Positions 6,945 to 16,057 of a stretch of DNA of 22,002 bases are shown piece after piece. Made by a program: the position numbers and the translations under genes. The notes under the pieces were generated by a model. It was given only the letters and a program-made list of their open reading frames with translations, had not been told where the DNA came from and ran no database searches. Position 1 is the stretch's first letter; each line of letters begins with the position of its first letter. The DNA is from JBBECF01 sp040881945 (GTDB lineage: Bacteria > Pseudomonadota > Alphaproteobacteria > Dongiales > Dongiaceae): contig JBBECF010000120.1 in the NCBI GenBank assembly GCA_040881945.1, positions 1-22,002 on the forward strand, in the 5' to 3' direction.

Positions 6945-7017
6945 CCCCCACCCTCCCGCGGCAGCGCCGCGGGTCCCTCCCTCCCCCGGCTTTGCCGGGG
7001 GAGGGTTGGGGTGGGGG
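6945..7017. repeat. Compound palindromic element between degP and miaA
   Basis: Outer arms CCCCCACCC (6945-6953) and GGGTGGGGG (7009-7017) are complementary and enclose two hairpins. One is CCCGCGGC-AGC-GCCGCGGG (6955-6973). The other is a perfect 12-bp stem, CCCTCCCCCGGC (6979-6990) and GCCGGGGGAGGG (6994-7005), with loop TTT. The cloverleaf-like design suggests a REP/BIME-type dispersed intergenic repeat rather than a simple terminator. It lacks a U-tract but could still stop or protect degP transcripts. Its repeat status cannot be judged from a single copy. Confidence 0.75.
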
Positions 7018-7069
7018 AATCTCGGGGACACAATACTTAATTGCTGGGCCGACCGGCCGGGAGTGGGCC

Positions 7070-8026
7070 GTGACGACGCCGATCGTCGTCATCGGCGGAC
7101 CGACCGCGGGCGGCAAGTCGGCGCTGGCCCTGGCCGTCGCCCGGGCCTTCGACGGCGTCGTCATCAACGCCGACAGCCTGCAAGTCTATCGCGAGCTGGC
7201 CATCCTCACCGCCCGGCCGGGCGCCGCCGAGTTGGCCCAGGCGCCGCACCGGCTCTACGGCGTGCTGCCGGCGGCGGAGGCGTGCTCGGCCGGGCGCTGG
7301 CGGGCGCTGGCGCGGGCCGAGATCGACGCCGCCGCGGCGACCGGTCGCCTGCCGGTCCTGGTCGGCGGCACGGGCCTCTATCTGCGGGCGTTATCGCACG
7401 GCCTGGCGCCGGTGCCGGCGATCCCGGCGGAGCTGCGCGCGGCGGCCGCCGACCGCTTGGCCCGCCTCGGCCCGGCCGCCTTCCATGCCGCGCTGGCGCG
7501 CCGCGATCCCGTCATGGCGGCGCGGCTGCGGCCCGGCGACCGCCAGCGCCTGCTGCGCGCCTGGGAGGTCGTCGAGGCGACCGGGCGGTCGTTGGCCGAC
7601 TGGCAGCGCGCGCCGCGGGACGCGCCGGACGGGCTCGCCATCGCCGCCTTCGTCGTGGCGCCGCCGCGCGCCGCGCTTTATGCCGCCTGCGACGGTCGGT
7701 TCGTGCGCATGTTGGCCGCGGGCGCCCTCGACGAGGCGCGGGCCATCGACGCCCTCGGCCTCGATCCCGGCCTGCCGGCGATGAAGGCGCTGGGTCTGCG
7801 CGAGCTGCAACGGCACCTGCGCGGCGAACTGACCCTGGCGGCGGCGGCGGCGGCGGCGCAAGCCGCGACGCGGCGCTACGCCAAGCGCCAGCTCACCTGG
7901 TTCCGGCACCAGATGCCCGAGGCCCATTGGCTCGGCGCCGACGCGTCGATCGCGCAAGATTCGCAAAGAATCGAGACGGAAAGCTTTACGATTATTCGCC
8001 GTTTCTTGTTGACCCCTCTCGGCTAA
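7070..8026 (+). CDS. miaA: tRNA dimethylallyltransferase MiaA
   Basis: MiaA transfers a dimethylallyl group from DMAPP to N6 of A37 in tRNAs that read UNN codons. The 318-aa protein has the P-loop GGPTAGGKS (9-17), the catalytic and substrate block NADSLQVYRE (Asp35, Ser36, Gln38), and VGGTGLYLRALSHGL. The C-terminal signature RRYAKRQLTWFRHQ is also present. The GTG start at 7070 is chosen because it opens just before the conserved TTPIVVIGGPT and has GGGAG (7059-7063) 6 nt upstream; the longer frame from 6992 would begin inside the palindromic repeat. A run of seven GCG codons (7838-7858) encodes polyalanine near the C-terminus. The -35 of the following ilvB promoter overlaps the end of the gene. 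Confidence 0.95.
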   Translation: MTTPIVVIGGPTAGGKSALALAVARAFDGVVINADSLQVYRELAILTARPGAAELAQAPHRLYGVLPAAEACSAGRWRALARAEIDAAAATGRLPVLVGGTGLYLRALSHGLAPVPAIPAELRAAAADRLARLGPAAFHAALARRDPVMAARLRPGDRQRLLRAWEVVEATGRSLADWQRAPRDAPDGLAIAAFVVAPPRAALYAACDGRFVRMLAAGALDEARAIDALGLDPGLPAMKALGLRELQRHLRGELTLAAAAAAAQAATRRYAKRQLTWFRHQMPEAHWLGADASIAQDSQRIETESFTIIRRFLLTPLG

Positions 8027-8037
8027 GCCTCTAGTTT
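8009..8037 (+). promoter_or_regulatory. Putative promoter of ilvB-ilvN-ilvC
   Basis: TTGACC (8009-8014) and TAGTTT (8032-8037) are 17 bp apart, directly at the miaA end. The -35 is strong and the -10 moderate. A transcript would start near 8044 and carry a leader of about 70 nt containing the hairpin at 8048-8072. Confidence 0.5.
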
Positions 8038-8047
8038 GGGCCGGCAT

Positions 8048-8072
8048 CCGCGGAATTCGTGGCTTTCCGCGG
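8048..8072 (+). promoter_or_regulatory. Hairpin in the ilvB leader
   Basis: CCGCGGAA (8048-8055) and TTCCGCGG (8065-8072) form a perfect 8-bp stem with a 9-nt loop, a few bases after the predicted transcription start. A weaker hairpin (TTGGC-ATG-GCCAA) follows. I see no leader peptide rich in branched-chain codons and no U-tract, so classical attenuation is not supported. A structural or protein-binding role is possible. Confidence 0.45.
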
Positions 8073-8113
8073 CGGGTTGGCATGGCCAAACGCGGCCGCA
8101 AGAGGACCGGGCA

Positions 8114-9874
<1,761 letters not shown>

Positions 9875-9909
9875 GAACCGGCCCCGCGGCAGGTGGAGCG
9901 ACAGTCCCC

Positions 9910-10413
9910 GTGCAAGAGATCGAGAAACACACGATTTGCGTGCTCGTCGACAACGAGGCCGGCGTGCTCGCCCGGGTCATCGGCCTGTTCGCCGGGCGCG
10001 GCTACAACATCGAAAGCCTGACCGTCGCCGAGGTCGACGTGGAGGCGCACCTGTCGCGCATCACCGTGGTCACCTCGGGCACGCCGATGGTCATCGAGCA
10101 GATCAAGAATCAGCTCGGCCGCCTGGTGCCGGTGCACAAGGTCAGCGACCTGACGACCGAGGGGCCGCACATCGAGCGCGAGCTGGCGCTCGTCAAGGTT
10201 CGGAGCACCGGCGAGAAGCGCGTCGAATCCCTGCGCATCGCCGACATCTTCCGCGCCCGCGTGGTCGACAGCACGATCGAATCGTTCGTCTTCGAAATGA
10301 CCGGATCGACCGAAAAACTGAACGCCTTCATCAACTTGATGCAGCCGCTGGGGCTCGTCGACGTGTCGCGCACGGGCTCGGTCGCCATTGCGCGCGGGCC
10401 GCAGGGGTTCTAA
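9910..10413 (+). CDS. ilvN: Acetolactate synthase small (regulatory) subunit
   Basis: This 167-aa subunit binds to and activates the catalytic subunit and mediates valine feedback inhibition. The N-terminal ACT domain (about 5-80) has the pattern VLVDNEAGVLARVIGLFAGR then GYNIESLTVAEVD. The second half (about 85-160), with RVESLRIADIFRARVVD and FEMTGSTEKLNAFINLMQPL, matches the small-subunit C-terminal domain. The start is GTG at 9910, with AGGTGGAG (9891-9898) about 11 nt upstream; no better in-frame start precedes it. The position between ilvB and ilvC in one direction supports the assignment. The name ilvH is also used for this family. Confidence 0.95.
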   Translation: MQEIEKHTICVLVDNEAGVLARVIGLFAGRGYNIESLTVAEVDVEAHLSRITVVTSGTPMVIEQIKNQLGRLVPVHKVSDLTTEGPHIERELALVKVRSTGEKRVESLRIADIFRARVVDSTIESFVFEMTGSTEKLNAFINLMQPLGLVDVSRTGSVAIARGPQGF

Positions 10414-10477
10414 AAGGTCGGCTTGCGCAGCCGCCGGCGTCGCTTCCGCTGCGGCGTCGGCAACAGAGGACGCAGCC

Positions 10478-11497
10478 ATGCGCGTTTATTACGATCGCGA
10501 CGCCGACGTGAACCTGATCAAGGGCAAGAAGATCGTCGTCCTCGGCTACGGCAGCCAGGGCCACGCGCACGCCCTCAACCTCAAGGACAGCGGCGCCGCT
10601 CAGGTGCGGGTCGCGCTGCGCGCCGGCTCGGCCAGCGTCAAGAAGGCCGAGGCCGCGGGGCTCGCGGTGCTGAGCCCGGCCGAGGCGGCGAAGTGGGCCG
10701 ACGTCGTCATGGTGCTGGCGCCCGACGAGCTGCAGGCCGGGATCTACCGCGACGACCTCGGCCCCAACATGAAGAAGGGCGCGGCGCTGGCCTTCGCGCA
10801 CGGCCTCAACATTCACTTCGCCCTGATCGAGCCGCGCCCGGACCTCGACGTCTTCATGGTGGCGCCGAAGGGACCGGGGCACACCGTGCGTTCCGAATAC
10901 CTGCGCGGCGGCGGCGTGCCCTGCCTGGTCGCCGTGGCGCAGAACGCCAGCGGCAACGCCCAGGAGATCGCGCTGTCCTACGCCAGCGCCATCGGCGGCG
11001 GGCGCTCCGGCATCATCGAGACGAACTTCCGCGAGGAGTGCGAGACCGACCTGTTCGGCGAGCAGGTCGTGCTGTGCGGCGGCTTGACCGCCCTGATCGA
11101 GGCCGGGTTCGAGACGCTGGTCGAGGCCGGCTACGCGCCGGAGATGGCCTATTTCGAGTGCCTGCACGAGGTCAAGCTGATCGTCGACCTGATGTACGAG
11201 GGCGGCATCGCCAACATGCGCTACTCGATCTCGAACACCGCCGAATACGGCGACTACACGCGCGGGCCGCGGGTCATCGGCCCGGCGGTGCGCGCGGAGA
11301 TGAAGCGCATCCTCGACGATATCCAGTCCGGGCGCTTCGCGCGCGACTGGGTGCAGGAATGCCAGGCCGGCCAGCCGAGCTTCAAGGCGATGCGCCGGCG
11401 CGCGGCCGAGCACCCGATCGAGGCGGTCGGCGCCAATTTGCGCGCCATGATGCCCTGGATCGCCGCCAACCGCCTGGTCGACAAGACCAAGAACTGA
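10478..11497 (+). CDS. ilvC: Ketol-acid reductoisomerase (class I)
   Basis: It converts 2-acetolactate or 2-aceto-2-hydroxybutyrate to dihydroxy acids using NADPH and Mg2+. The 339-aa product has the typical class I length. It has the Rossmann motif GYGSQGHAHALN (24-35), the cofactor loop RAGSASVKKA, and the knotted C-terminal domain with the Mg-binding segments ETDLFGEQ and FECLHEVKLIVDLMYEGG. The C-terminus includes NTAEYGDYTRGPRVI and HPIEAVGANLRAMMPW. The ATG at 10478 gives the standard MRVYYDRDAD N-terminus, with AGAGGA (10465-10470) 7 nt before it. It lies 64 bp after ilvN in the same direction, so it is probably co-transcribed with ilvBN. Confidence 0.97.
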   Translation: MRVYYDRDADVNLIKGKKIVVLGYGSQGHAHALNLKDSGAAQVRVALRAGSASVKKAEAAGLAVLSPAEAAKWADVVMVLAPDELQAGIYRDDLGPNMKKGAALAFAHGLNIHFALIEPRPDLDVFMVAPKGPGHTVRSEYLRGGGVPCLVAVAQNASGNAQEIALSYASAIGGGRSGIIETNFREECETDLFGEQVVLCGGLTALIEAGFETLVEAGYAPEMAYFECLHEVKLIVDLMYEGGIANMRYSISNTAEYGDYTRGPRVIGPAVRAEMKRILDDIQSGRFARDWVQECQAGQPSFKAMRRRAAEHPIEAVGANLRAMMPWIAANRLVDKTKN

Positions 11498-11511
11498 GGC
11501 CGGCGACGGCG

Positions 11512-11573
11512 CCGCGCGGCCCCGGCGGGCGCCCGCGGACGAGGAAATCTTCGATTTACTTGCCGGGGCGCGG
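11512..11573 (+). terminator. Structured region after ilvC, candidate terminator
   Basis: CCGCG plus CCCCGGC (11512-11526, interrupted by CGG) can pair with GCCGGGG plus CGCGG (11562-11573), giving a 12-bp outer stem with a 3-nt bulge. Inside are the palindrome GCGGGCGCCCGC and a small AAATC-TTC-GATTT hairpin. A moderately T-rich stretch follows but no clean U-tract. It could end the ilvBNC transcript. Confidence 0.4.
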
Positions 11574-11667
11574 TCTCGTCTTGTCGGTTTGTCGTGTCCG
11601 GCCGGCGCCGCCCGGCGGCGGCGCGGCAAGGCTCGTTGCCACGAAAACCGCCGATTAAAGGGCTTGT

Positions 11668-11689
11668 TAACCTTATTGCCGCAAGGTTA
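11668..11689. promoter_or_regulatory. Inverted repeat upstream of leuA, possible operator
   Basis: TAACCTT (11668-11674) and AAGGTTA (11683-11689) form a perfect 7-bp inverted repeat around the 8-nt spacer ATTGCCGC. It sits in a local AT-rich patch, the most promoter-like part of the ilvC-leuA spacer. TTGTTA (11664-11669) could be a -35, but the matching -10 (TTACAA) is poor. It may be a regulator-binding site; no specific regulator can be named. Confidence 0.35.
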
Positions 11690-11962
11690 CAAAGTACTTG
11701 ACCGCTTAGTGGTCCGTTTCGAGCGCAGGCCATGGAGACGACTCTTTTGCACCGTTGCAGCCGGATCGAGGCGCCCGTTCCGGGCGGCCGGCCGGCTGTC
11801 CGGGTCGGGGCCGCAGCGTGTGGCCGTCGTCTCGCCCTGTTCTCCGGTGATCGGACGCTGCGACTTAGCCGCCCCTGAGCGCCGCCATCTCGCGATGACG
11901 AGCGCTCCGGGGAAGTCGCCAGTGTTCAAGCCTGTCACCTGGGAAATCAAGGGTTTAGCCAG

Positions 11963-13516
11963 ATGAATCGCAGCACCGAGAGCAACCGGGTCGTGATCTT
12001 CGACACCACCCTGCGCGACGGCGAGCAGTCGCCGGGCGCCTCCATGAACCTGGACGAAAAACTGCGCATCGCCACCGTGCTTGCGGAGCTTGGCGTCGAC
12101 GTGATCGAGGCCGGCTTCCCGATCGCCTCCAACGGCGACTTCGAGGCCGTGCGCGGGGTCGCCCGGCGTGTCCGCGACTGCGCGGTCGCCGGGCTCGCGC
12201 GCGCCGCGCGCAAGGACATCGACCGCGCCTGGGAGGCCCTGTCCGAGGCCGCCCGCCCGCGCATCCACACCTTCATTTCGACCAGCCCGCTGCACATGAA
12301 ATACAAGCTGCAGATGGAGCCCGACGCGGTCCACCAGGCGGTCGTCGACAGCGTCGCTTACGCCCGCAATCTGTGCGACGATGTCGAGTGGTCGCCCGAG
12401 GACGGCTCGCGGACCGAGCCGGACTTCCTGTGCCGCTGCGTCGAGAGCGCGATCAAGGCGGGGGCGACGACGGTCAACATCCCCGACACGGTCGGCTATG
12501 CCGTGCCGGCGGAGTTCGCCGCCCTCATCGCCATGCTGAAGAACCGGGTGCCCAACATCGACAAGGCGATCATTTCGGTGCATTGCCACAACGATTTGGG
12601 CCTGGCGGTGGCCAATTCGTTGGCCGCGGTCCTGGCTGGCGCGCGCCAGGTCGAATGCACGATCAACGGCCTCGGCGAGCGGGCCGGCAACGCCGCGCTC
12701 GAGGAGGTGGTCATGGCGCTGCGCACGCGCCAGGACGCCATGCCCTTCGCCACCGGCATCAAGACCGAGGTCATCACCCGGGCCTCGCGCCTGGTCTCGA
12801 CCGTCACCGGCTTTACCGTGCAGCCGAACAAGGCGATCGTCGGGGCCAACGCCTTCGCCCACGAAGCCGGCATCCACCAGGACGGCATGCTGAAGCACGC
12901 CGGCACCTACGAGATCATGACGCCGGAATCGGTCGGGCTGGTCCGCTCGACCCTGGTGATGGGCAAGCATTCCGGCCGCCACGCCTTTCGCGCGAAGCTT
13001 CTGGAGCTGGGCTTCGATCTGGGCGACAACGCGCTGCAGGACGCCTTCCGGCGCTTCAAGGAGTTGGCCGACAAGAAGAAGGACGTTTACGACGAGGACA
13101 TCGTCGCGCTGGTCGACGACGAGGTGGTGCGCAGCAACGAACGGATCAAGTTCGTCTCGCTGCTGGTCGTCGCCGGGTCGAAGGGACCGCAGCGCGCCGA
13201 ACTGGAACTCGAGATCGACGGTCAGACGCGCATGACGACGGCGACCGGGGACGGCCCGGTCGATGCCACCTTCAATGCCATCAAGCAGCTCTTCCCGCAC
13301 GAGGCGAAACTGCAACTCTTTCAGGTGCATGCGGTGACGGCCGGGACCGACGCCCAGGCCGAGGTCACGGTCCGCCTGGAAGAGAACGGCAAGACGGTCA
13401 ACGGCCAGGGGGCCGACACCGACACGCTGGTCGCCGCCTGCCGGGCCTACCTGCATGGGTTGAACAAGCTGCTGACGAAGCGGCAGAAAACGGCGCCGGC
13501 CGCGCTGTCGGCCTGA
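11963..13516 (+). CDS. leuA: 2-isopropylmalate synthase
   Basis: This is the committed step of leucine synthesis, condensing acetyl-CoA with 2-ketoisovalerate. The 517-aa protein has a TIM-barrel catalytic domain with FDTTLRDGEQSPGASM (Arg18, Asp19), the metal ligands in SVHCHNDLG (His207, His209) and INGLGERAGNAALEEVVMAL. It then has a linker with GANAFAHEAGIHQDGMLKH and a C-terminal LeuA allosteric domain (about 385-505) for leucine feedback. The length fits the standard type with regulatory domain; the homocitrate and citramalate synthase relatives are less likely given the surrounding ilv genes. The start at 11963 has AAGGG (11949-11953) 9 nt upstream. It stands alone between long or structured spacers, so it probably has its own promoter. 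Confidence 0.95.
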   Translation: MNRSTESNRVVIFDTTLRDGEQSPGASMNLDEKLRIATVLAELGVDVIEAGFPIASNGDFEAVRGVARRVRDCAVAGLARAARKDIDRAWEALSEAARPRIHTFISTSPLHMKYKLQMEPDAVHQAVVDSVAYARNLCDDVEWSPEDGSRTEPDFLCRCVESAIKAGATTVNIPDTVGYAVPAEFAALIAMLKNRVPNIDKAIISVHCHNDLGLAVANSLAAVLAGARQVECTINGLGERAGNAALEEVVMALRTRQDAMPFATGIKTEVITRASRLVSTVTGFTVQPNKAIVGANAFAHEAGIHQDGMLKHAGTYEIMTPESVGLVRSTLVMGKHSGRHAFRAKLLELGFDLGDNALQDAFRRFKELADKKKDVYDEDIVALVDDEVVRSNERIKFVSLLVVAGSKGPQRAELELEIDGQTRMTTATGDGPVDATFNAIKQLFPHEAKLQLFQVHAVTAGTDAQAEVTVRLEENGKTVNGQGADTDTLVAACRAYLHGLNKLLTKRQKTAPAALSA

Positions 13517-13547
13517 GGACGAGGAACGGTCCAGTAGATTTGCCAAG

Positions 13548-13572
13548 GGCGGCCGGCTAGGGCGCGGCCGCC
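13548..13572 (+). other. Hairpin between leuA and mreB
   Basis: GGCGGCC (13548-13554) and GGCCGCC (13566-13572) form a perfect 7-bp stem with an 11-nt loop in the 77-bp spacer. There is no U-tract. It may help separate the leucine gene from the morphogenesis operon or lie in the mreB leader. Confidence 0.35.
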
Positions 13573-13593
13573 GAAACAGACGAGCGAGGATAC

Positions 13594-14634
13594 ATGTTCA
13601 GTAGATTGCTTGGCTTTTTGTCCGCCGACATGGCGATCGACCTGGGAACCGCGAACACCCTGGTCTATGTCAAGGGCCGCGGCATCGTGCTCAACGAGCC
13701 ATCGGTCGTCGCCATCGCCGACGTCAAGGGCAAGAAGCACGTGCTCGCGGTCGGCGACGAGGCGAAGCTCATGCTCGGACGCACGCCGGGCAACATCACC
13801 GCCATCCGCCCCTTGCGCGACGGCGTCATCGCCGATTTCGAGGTGGCGGAGGAGATGATCAAGCACTTCATCCGCAAGGTGCACAACCGGCGCAGCTTCG
13901 TCAGCCCCCAGGTCATCGTCTGCGTGCCCTCGGGCTCAACGGCGGTGGAGCGCCGCGCCATCCAGGAATCGGCGGAGAGCGCCGGCGCCCGCCGCGTCTA
14001 CCTGATCGAGGAGCCGATGGCGGCGGCGATCGGCGCCGGCCTGCCGGTGACCGAACCGACGGGCTCGATGGTCGTCGATATCGGCGGCGGCACGACCGAA
14101 GTCGCCGTGCTGTCGCTCGGCGGCATCGTTTATTCGCGCTCGGTGCGAGTCGGCGGCGACAAGATGGACGAGGCGATCATCGGCTACATCCGGCGCAACC
14201 ACAATCTGCTGGTCGGCGAAGGCAGCGCCGAGCGCATCAAGAAGGAGATCGGCTCGGCCTGCCCGCCCGAGGACGGCGACGGTCGCATCATGGAGATCAA
14301 GGGCCGCGACCTGATGAACGGCGTGCCGAAGGAGCTGGTGATCACCGAACGGCAGATCGCGGAAAGCCTGGCCGAACCGGTCGGCGCCATCATCGAGGCG
14401 GTCAAGGTGGCGCTCGAGCACACGGCGCCGGAGCTCGCCGCCGACATCGTGGACAAGGGCATCGTGCTGACCGGCGGCGGGGCGCTGCTCGGCAACCTCG
14501 ACTTCGTGCTGCGCCATTCGACGGGGCTGCCGGTGTCGATCGCCGACGACCCGCTGTCCTGCGTCGCCTTGGGAACCGGCCGTTGCCTCGAGGAGATGAA
14601 GACTCTCAAGAACGTCCTGATCAACATGTACTGA
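13594..14634 (+). CDS. mreB: Rod shape-determining actin homologue MreB
   Basis: MreB polymerises along the inner face of the membrane and positions the cell-wall elongation machinery. The 346-aa product has the actin-fold nucleotide motifs IDLGTANTLVYVKGRGIVLN (phosphate 1), VVDIGGGTTEVAVLSLGG (phosphate 2) and VLTGGGALLGNLD (adenosine). IEEPMAAAIGAGLPV is also conserved. The first residues MFSRLLGFLSAD resemble the amphipathic membrane-binding helix of Gram-negative MreB. GAGGA (13586-13590) lies close to the ATG. It is the first gene of the mreBCD-mrdA-rodA cluster; its presence implies a rod-shaped or elongating cell. Confidence 0.97.
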   Translation: MFSRLLGFLSADMAIDLGTANTLVYVKGRGIVLNEPSVVAIADVKGKKHVLAVGDEAKLMLGRTPGNITAIRPLRDGVIADFEVAEEMIKHFIRKVHNRRSFVSPQVIVCVPSGSTAVERRAIQESAESAGARRVYLIEEPMAAAIGAGLPVTEPTGSMVVDIGGGTTEVAVLSLGGIVYSRSVRVGGDKMDEAIIGYIRRNHNLLVGEGSAERIKKEIGSACPPEDGDGRIMEIKGRDLMNGVPKELVITERQIAESLAEPVGAIIEAVKVALEHTAPELAADIVDKGIVLTGGGALLGNLDFVLRHSTGLPVSIADDPLSCVALGTGRCLEEMKTLKNVLINMY

Positions 14635-14662
14635 TTGCAGACGTCGTCCCAAAGGGCAGACG

Positions 14663-15544
14663 ATGAAGCAGCGCGCAGGCTTGCCATCGCGACTCGGCCC
14701 GTCGCTCAAGGCCCTGATCCAGCGGTTTGCCCTCCTGCTGCTGGTGGCCGCGGCCGTCGGCCTGATGGTCCTCGGCAAGGCCGACACGGTCGTGGTCGAA
14801 CGCGCGCGCGTGGCGGTGACCGACGCGCTCACCCCGATCCTGACGCTGTTGTCGCGCCCGGCGGCCGGATTGGCGAGGGTGATCGAGGAGGCGCGGACGC
14901 TCGCCGCGATCCATAGCGAGAACGCCCGCCTGCGCGAAGAGCAGGCGCGGCTGCTGCAGTGGCAGGCCGTGGCGCGGCGGCTCGAGGCCGAGAACAGCGC
15001 GCTCCGCGACCTTGCCAATCTGGCGCCGAATCCGGGTCAGCGTTTCATCACGGCGCGCGTCGTCGGCGATCTCGGCGGCGCCTTCGTGCGCAGCGTCCTG
15101 GTCGCGGCCGGGGTGCGCGAGGGGGTGCGCAAGGGCCAGGCCGTCGTCACCGCGGAGGGTCTGGCCGGCCGCGTCTTCGAGGTCGGGCAGCGCTCGGCCC
15201 GGATCATCCTGCTGACCGACATCAACTCGCGCATCCCGGTGGTGATCGAGCGGACGCGCGATCGGGCCGTGCTGGCGGGAAACAATTCCGATCGCCCGCA
15301 GCTGCTGTACCTGTCCATCGAGGCGGCGCCGGTGCCGGGCGACCGCGTCGTGACCTCGGGTCATGGCGGGGTGTTCGTGCCGGGTCTGCCCGTGGGCGTC
15401 GTGGCCGTCGTCGCCGACGGCGTGGTCGAAGTACAGCCCTTGGTCAACTGGGACCGCATGGAGTACGTGCGCGTCATCGATTACGAATTGCCGGGGATCC
15501 TGCTGTCAGCCGACCCGGACCGCGACGCCAAGGCCGCGCCATGA
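14663..15544 (+). CDS. mreC: Rod shape-determining protein MreC
   Basis: MreC is a bitopic periplasmic scaffold linking MreB/MreD to PBP2 and RodA. The 293-aa protein has a short cytoplasmic N-terminus and one transmembrane helix (about 20-40, RFALLLLVAAAVGLMVLG). A coiled coil follows (about 70-115, rich in Glu, Arg and Leu: ENARLREEQARLL), then the beta-rich MreC domain. That domain includes FITARVVGDLGGAFVRSVLV, ILLTDINSRIPVVIERTRDR and VVTSGHGGVFVPGLPVGVV. The C-terminal tail is short, without the long Pro-rich extension seen in some alphaproteobacteria. The stop codon overlaps the mreD start as ATGA. Confidence 0.96.
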   Translation: MKQRAGLPSRLGPSLKALIQRFALLLLVAAAVGLMVLGKADTVVVERARVAVTDALTPILTLLSRPAAGLARVIEEARTLAAIHSENARLREEQARLLQWQAVARRLEAENSALRDLANLAPNPGQRFITARVVGDLGGAFVRSVLVAAGVREGVRKGQAVVTAEGLAGRVFEVGQRSARIILLTDINSRIPVVIERTRDRAVLAGNNSDRPQLLYLSIEAAPVPGDRVVTSGHGGVFVPGLPVGVVAVVADGVVEVQPLVNWDRMEYVRVIDYELPGILLSADPDRDAKAAP

Positions 15545-16056
15545 AGGCGCCGCTGTCGCAGCGGCTCGACCTGCTGGCCCGCAACCTTTCGCCGTTCGCG
15601 TTCAGCGTCGTGCTGCTGATCCTCGGGGCGACGCCGCTGCCGGTGCCGCATCTCGCGGCGATCGGCCCCGGCTTCGCCATGGCGGCGGTCTTTTACTGGG
15701 CGGTCCATCGGCCAACCCTGCTGCCGGCGCCGGCGGTGTTCGTCATCGGCGTGCTCAGCGATTTTCTCGGCGGGGCGCCGATCGGCGTCGGCGCGGTGAC
15801 GCTGCTGCTGGTGCACGGCGTCGCGGTCACCCAGCGGCGGCTGCTTCTCGAGACGCCCTTCGTCGTGGTTTGGTGGGGCTACTCGATGGTGGCCGCCGGC
15901 GCGACGGTGGTCACCTGGCTGCTCAGCAGCTGGCTGGCCGACGCCATGATCGATCCGCGGCCGGCGCTATTCAGCTATCTGCTGGACCTGGGCGTCTTTC
16001 CGGCCGTGGCCTATCTCTTCGCCCGCGCCCAGCGATCGATGTTGCGGCGGGGCTGA
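15541..16056 (+). CDS. mreD: Rod shape-determining membrane protein MreD
   Basis: This 171-aa integral membrane protein belongs to the elongasome. It consists almost entirely of hydrophobic helices (for example SPFAFSVVLLILGA, FVVVWWGYSMVAAGATVV, YLLDLGVFPAVAYLFA) with short loops, and IGVLSDFLGGAPIGVGAVTL matches the conserved MreD block. Sequence conservation in this family is low, so the position between mreC and mrdA is important evidence. The start overlaps the mreC stop by 4 nt, and the stop is 1 nt before the mrdA start, implying coupled translation. Confidence 0.93.
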   Translation: MKAPLSQRLDLLARNLSPFAFSVVLLILGATPLPVPHLAAIGPGFAMAAVFYWAVHRPTLLPAPAVFVIGVLSDFLGGAPIGVGAVTLLLVHGVAVTQRRLLLETPFVVVWWGYSMVAAGATVVTWLLSSWLADAMIDPRPALFSYLLDLGVFPAVAYLFARAQRSMLRRG

Positions 16057-16057
16057 G

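Larger units (their letters stand above)
11498..11962 (+). other. Gene-free spacer between ilvC and leuA
   Basis: No protein or RNA gene is supported in these 465 bases. They hold the structured region at 11512-11573, a GC hairpin (GCGCCGCC-CGGC-GGCGGCGC, 11605-11624), and an AT-richer patch with the inverted repeat at 11668-11689. About 270 bases of GC-rich sequence follow before leuA. Small open frames here (for example 11732-11878, 48 codons) lack recognisable features. The region probably carries the leuA promoter and a leader. Confidence 0.6.

Noticed and set aside
5303..7033. 576-codon minus-strand frame opposite degP
   Set aside because: It is a shadow of the degP coding sequence that continues through the palindromic repeat; no family features.
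11655..11670. TTAA-N8-TTAA resembling a CtrA binding site
   Set aside because: The CtrA consensus has a 7-bp spacer; this is off by one and lies before a biosynthetic gene rather than a cell-cycle gene.
11589..11966. 125-codon plus-strand frame and a 48-codon frame (11732-11878) upstream of leuA, considered as a hypothetical protein or leucine leader peptide
   Set aside because: There is no Leu-codon cluster, no good ribosome site and no conserved features; the longer frame also runs into the leuA start.
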